This document shows, piece after piece, positions 59,901-64,000 of a stretch of 64,000 nucleotides of DNA (positions are counted from its first letter, which is position 1; every line of letters starts with the position of its first letter). The stretch is from Biomphalaria glabrata. Taxonomy: Eukaryota > Mollusca > Gastropoda > Planorbidae. Position numbers and translations under genes: made by a program. The stretch covers positions 14,254,365 through 14,318,364 of the forward strand of contig NC_074716.1 of assembly GCF_947242115.1 (NCBI RefSeq), given 5' to 3'. The notes below the pieces were generated by a model. The model did no database searches. It worked only from the letters and a program-made list of their open reading frames with translations, and had not been told where the DNA came from.

Positions 59901-62900
59901 CTTCCTCATCCTTCTGTTCTAATGCCTGGAAATATTTGCCAATGTAGACATTCACTGGGTAGTAAAATCTAAACAGCTAGTGATTTATAACACACATGCA
60001 GGCATTACTATTACAGCTTGTCCAAGAACTGGCCTTGTAAATAAATTGTATTTTGGGAAGATTTAAAAAAAAATAAATCTAATTATTAATTTATTGTATT
60101 TAGTTATACAGCTAGATTTTTTCTCCTGAGTATGACTTTCTCATTTGTTCTTCCCCTATTTTTTCTGTTTATGTCTTCATAATTATTTCTCTTTTAGCTC
60201 AAAATAAACTTGTCAGTTGAAAATAAATCATGAAACACTCTTAAATATAGAAATTTTAATTTAACCCCAAAATATTTTAAATTTATTCAAAGGTTTGAAA
60301 AACAAAAAAAAACATACTTTAATTTAAAAACAATATTTGGGCTCATCATTGATCTTTTTATAGTTTACTGTTGGTGTGCTTGAAAGGAACGTATATTGAT
60401 AAAATGAAAGGAGACCAAATTCTAGTTATCTTATAGTTTTTAATTGCATCTATTTCATAATTATACTATCAATAACAATAACACTTATAAACAAAGATTG
60501 TCAAAAAAAAAAAAAAAGCAGTTTGTTTGCATCATAACCTTTTGGCATTAATTCAGATATTACATGGTGATAAATTATAAAATAATCAAGATGTTCCACT
60601 AAGAGTTTAAAATTTAATAACAATAAATTAATTTTCATTTGACTTTTAACATGTATTACATTTGCAATGATGCCACGTGTATTTAGTTTTGTGTAAATAC
60701 AATGTCATTCTTGTAGCTGAATAGTAAACCCTTGATCTAAGTATAAATAAATTATAATCAGTTTAATAGCTCTTACCTTCTGGGCTTTCATCAGCTCTTC
60801 CTCAAGCCTGGCGTAACCTATCTCTTTCACGTGTGCAAGTGACAATCTTCTTTCTGTTGCACTCGGCAAAATAACTTCAGACTGAGCCTGTCGGAATGGA
60901 TAGCGCTGATAGTGTTTGTGTATGTCAGGATTACTGGTCTCTGTAGGACTAGGACATATAATAGAACACCGATGAATAGATATTTTAAAGACAGAAAAAC
61001 AAATGTAACAATAATATCCTTTAAAAAGAAGCTAGTACAGTCTAATCTGCTGACCATATCTGGATGTAATTGTCTTGAGTTGATACTAATAACCATTAAC
61101 TGGATTTATCTGTATAAATAAATAATTGGATTTGTTCTGGATTTGATCCAAACAAACGGATAGTCTGAACAAGTAGCTGTTTTGATTAACCCAGTTAGAC
61201 TGTATAATTAAGACTAGATCTATATTTAGACATTATAATTAGCCAAAAAACAACACAGGAAGTTAAAACAATTGTTCTCACACAGTTTCATTATAAAATA
61301 AATATAAGTTTTTACAAAGCTTATATCAACTCACTCACTCTGTCTATCAGTATCTGTCTGCCTATAAGGATTAAGCTGAAATTTTGCACAATTATTTCTT
61401 TTGCCTGACAACACAATAATCAGTTTAAAAAAAACAACAACAAAGAAACAATTCTACTTTAGTTAATTAAGTAATTGTAATTAATTATTTTGTTATCTTG
61501 AACAAGGTTATAGGTTGCCCCTTTAAAGTAAGTTTAAAACAAACAATACATAACTATACAATCTTCTATAGTCATAACTACCTCACTAGCATTCTGGTCG
61601 TTCCTTTTTTTTCTTCTTCTAAATGCTTTTAAAAACTAATTACAGTAAAATTCACCAAGAAATCTCTTCCCCCCCCCCCTCCCATTTTCCCAACTGGCCG
61701 AGATAAGTGATAGAATCATCATGTATTGAGAAAGCTAACAGTATGAAATTGCATTTAACAATTGGTCTAGATCTATTACAAATTTAATTAAAATACTGAT
61801 CCAAACTAATTGATACAATTACACTTCGTATAAGCTTTGTTTTTTAAATAAAAATATTTGTTATGTTTTTCCTCTTAATGTATTGTATCTACAGATGAGA
61901 ATAACTTTGTAAACAAATTATTTTATCAAGTCCATTAAAAAGAAAAAAAAATGCACTTTTACATTCTGTACTCATTAACTCATTGAGTGCGGTGTTTTTT
62001 TTTTCTAAAAAAAAAATGCTACTTTTTTGGAAAAAAAAAAAGAAAATGTTCCAAACATGCCTAAAACAAAAAATTATTATTCAAGTACCAATGAAGCTAT
62101 AGTAACATATTTGGTATCAAAGTAAAGGTAAATGAATGGAGAATGTGAAAATGTAAACATCTTTTGATTTAAATATAAGATACAAATTATAATCTAAATA
62201 ATATGACCCTCAAAAAAAAAAATGGATGCCAGCTTTAGAACTTCTGAGACCTAAATATAGATTTTAATCTTTGCATTACTGTTGAAACATCATATTAGAC
62301 TATTGACATCTTTTTCAAAAAGAAATGTGATGTCATAGAAGTATAAATAAAACAATAATAAAGCTTCTTCAGTAGTAAACATTGTGGGTGTGTCTTGGAC
62401 AAGCATAGCCATGATGTTGTAGATTTTTACAGATAAACAATACTAAAAAAAAAAAAGAAAATGGGCAAAAAATGCCCACAGTGGATGATTATTTGATGTA
62501 GATCTACCATTTCCTTTCTTTTTATTTATCATAAGCTTAGATCTAGAGATATATCTAGATCTAGAGTCTACATCTAGAGATAAAAGCTTAGATCTAGTCA
62601 ATCTCGATCCACACTCTACACCTAGCCTACTGACAATAATAGATTTAGATCTAAATACTAATAATATAGATATAAATACGCTAAATTAAGACTTACCTGG
62701 ATTTAATCTCTATAGCTTATCTAGATCAAATTCTTCATTATTACTATTTATTTGTGATAAATTTTATAATAATTATAAGGTTTCTTCAGTAGTAAACATC
62801 GTGGGTGTGTCTAAGACTAGCGTAGTCATGGTGACGTTTTTTTTACATCATAAAAAAAGTAAAAATAAATGTCTAAATAAAGCCAAAAGCTTCTAATTTC

Positions 62901-63683
62901 TATGTAAACAAAGGATGAAGAACTCTTTTATAAAGTAAAAATAGTTCCACTGTTGTTAGTTAAAAAGTTTAATTTAAAAATGCAATAGACGTTCTGTGCG
63001 TTTAGGGGCAGTCAGACCGTCTATGGGATAGACGCTCCGCACTCATTGAGTTAAGACTTCAGAAAAAAAAAAAAAAATCACACAGCTTAAATTTGTATCA
63101 GTAGGTCACACATTTTTCCTTATTTTCATCACACACACATTCAAGTTTTTTTAATCATCTGTACTACTTTTCTACTATTTAAAACAGTAACAGCATTGTT
63201 TTGGTCAGTTTATATTCGGCTTTTCTTAGAGTTACAAATAGGCAAGGGTGACATTTGACAATTAGGTTGTTATCAGATGTGACATACAGAGGGCATTACC
63301 TTATATTGTTTTGCTGTCCAGGAAAAGAATGAGATTCACCATTGACTAAATCTGTCCCACTTTTGTGGAACTGAGCCAAAGATCCTGAGCTACTTGGACT
63401 GGAGCTTGCAGTGGTCTGGCTGTTTGTTGAATCAGTAATGTCAATATCTTCTGAGTGACCACTGGACATATAGTTAGCTCTCCTCTGCCAGACGTCATTT
63501 GGCCTGGGCTCATGACGCATGACAACACTGACTCCTTGAGAATTATTTTTAGAAACAGGGACAGCCTGCACTCCATTAGGGCATACTTTTTGAGCACTGC
63601 GGCCTGTGACTGCATCATTGGAAATTTTACTGGTAAACTTTCCATGTGACTTAGGTGCAGAATTGCTCCGTCCAATATTAATT
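50922..63683 (-). CDS. RAB3IP: RAB3IP / Rabin8 (GRAB-like) Rab guanine-nucleotide exchange factor, 5' incomplete
   Basis: Exons 63683-63300, 60940-60777, 59925-59830, 58601-58524, 58163-57939, 53125-52997, 52350-52271, 51717-51618, 51362-51296 and 50992-50922. Phases agree except at the first junction: the best donor (after 63300) is phase 2 while the next exon needs phase 1. A weaker donor after 63340 (ATG|GTGAAT) fits, or a small exon is missing. The Ser-rich first exon is followed by the Sec2 coiled coil ([64 protein letters not shown]), then the conserved C-terminal region ([73 protein letters not shown]). In vertebrates the Sec2 region activates Rab8 and Rab10 in exocytosis and ciliogenesis. 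Introns hold three TTAA elements, SINEs and a LINE tail. Further 5' exons lie beyond the window. Confidence 0.93.
52575..52915 (+). mobile_element. LINE-3 tail, second copy
   Basis: It encodes [19 protein letters not shown] and, in other frames, a [12 protein letters not shown]-type stretch and a piece matching [12 protein letters not shown]. It parallels the copy at 39600-39965. It lies antisense in a RAB3IP intron and is frame-shifted. Confidence 0.75.
54290..54548 (-). mobile_element. SINE family B with poly-G tract
   Basis: On the minus strand: a GAAGCGTGGTCGAGAGGCTA head (A box), B box GAGGTTCGACACC, then GGAAAACCAACTCC, a C28 run, ATTGGACCAAAGCGCTCTG and AGCGCTATATAAAAGC. A tRNA-Ser/Leu-like origin is suggested by the long interval between the boxes. 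It is inserted in the TTAA element. A poorer copy is at 19975. Confidence 0.75.
54372..54399. repeat. Poly-G tract, 28 bp
   Basis: An uninterrupted run of 28 G inside the SINE at 54290-54548. Length is likely unstable. Confidence 0.9.
57098..57262 (+). mobile_element. tRNA-derived SINE, family A
   Basis: GGAGGTGCAGTGGTTCAGCAG (A box), CTTGAATCCTGGTGAAGACTG (B-box end), TGATGCCACCCAGCTCTAAC and AAAAGTAAAGGCAGTTGG. It keeps the interval between A and B boxes that the 30125 copy lacks, but is 3'-truncated. It is in a RAB3IP intron, antisense to the gene. Confidence 0.85.
58921..59799. mobile_element. Probable non-autonomous TTAA element, 0.9 kb
   Basis: TTAA at 58917-58920 followed by AGGGAAACTCCAATGGTTTT, and at the other end the complement of AAAGAAACTGATGGTTTTGA followed by TTAA at 59800-59803. 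The ends are imperfect inverted repeats with a 3-bp gap. There is no coding capacity. Confidence 0.55.
61320..61850. repeat. Unclassified dispersed repeat pieces
   Basis: 61360-61510 (GAAATTTTGCACAATTATTTC onward to ATCTTGAACAAGG) is similar in inverse orientation to 32255-32375. 61793-61850 (CTGATCCAAACTAATTGATA...TATAAGC) matches 31205-31270. The family is unknown to me. Confidence 0.6.
61979..63050. mobile_element. Non-autonomous TTAA element, 1.07 kb
   Basis: Ends CTCATTGAGTGCGG / CCGCACTCATTGAG (one mismatch) flanked by TTAA at 61975-61978 and 63051-63054. Inside, a block of about 53 bp is repeated directly (62363-62415 and 62781-62833, sharing CTTCAGTAGTAAACAT and GTGGGTGTGTCT). No open frame. 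It lies in the RAB3IP intron between exons 63300 and 60940. Confidence 0.8.
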
Positions 63684-64000
63684 CTGAAAACAAAAAAAGA
63701 ACACATATAAACATCAACAATATTAATGCTATCAAATAAAATACAGAAAATCATGAAGAAAATGGTGCCAGAAAAATGCCAAATCTAAAATAAGATTTAA
63801 GTGAAATATTCATAAATAAATACATTTTCATTTTAGATAGAACTTAAACTTTAGAAGCATTTTTAGCCACTAAATTTCTTTAATAATAAAAGTTTTGCAA
63901 TATCACCACAAAATATTTACAAAAAAAGAGGCTAAATTTAAAAATCTAAGAACACTAAAAATAAAGATGTCTCCCCAAAACAAACATTTAACACACAAAG

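Noticed and set aside
1-64000. Retrovirus-like or other capsid-bearing elements
   Set aside because: No paired long terminal repeats, gag, protease, integrase or envelope motifs were recognised; all reverse transcriptase and RNase H signals are of non-LTR type.

Overview
The window looks like nuclear DNA of a heterobranch snail, most likely a pulmonate. The evidence is strong AT-richness, short exons in long AT-rich introns with GT-AG junctions, tRNA-derived SINEs and non-LTR tails of types I recall from snail genomes, and animal gene families (Rabin8, ankyrin/SOCS-box, calcineurin-B-like). The assignment is inference; no database was searched.

Layout. (1) 256-9.9 kb, plus strand: the 3' five coding exons and long 3' UTR of a gene with a Crypton-derived (DUF3504, tyrosine-recombinase-like) domain. 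(2) 10.1-25.5 kb, minus strand: a complete three-exon paralogue (967 codons) with the same C-terminal layout and a roughly 9 kb putative 3' UTR. The two point tail to tail, with only about 200 bp between their best poly(A) signals. (3) 25.5-33 kb: gene-poor DNA with a 65-bp minisatellite, a decayed hAT transposon with a LINE nested in it, SINEs and LINE tails. (4) An isolated tRNA-Lys(UUU) at 33.3 kb, minus strand. (5) 36.6-38.5 kb, plus strand: an ankyrin-repeat/SOCS-box protein with an uninterrupted coding region. (6) 41.7-45 kb, minus strand: a calcineurin-B/CHP-like EF-hand gene whose presumed last exon is split by a 679-bp hAT MITE. (7) 46.2-64 kb, minus strand: most of a RAB3IP (Rabin8/GRAB) Rab guanine-nucleotide exchange factor gene, with three non-autonomous TTAA-flanked transposons in its introns.

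The genes do not form a pathway. The two Crypton-derived genes look like a local inverted duplication of a nuclear regulator. The other genes act in ubiquitin ligation, calcium/phosphatase signalling and Rab-dependent vesicle traffic. Most of the rest is introns, UTRs and transposon debris: three SINE families, three LINE tail families, two hAT elements and three TTAA elements.

The most notable observations are the convergent Crypton-derived pair, the MITE that appears to give the EF-hand gene a new C-terminus, a tandem array that copies the 5' splice site of the exon beside it, a probable GC-AG intron, and the TTAA elements clustered in one gene.
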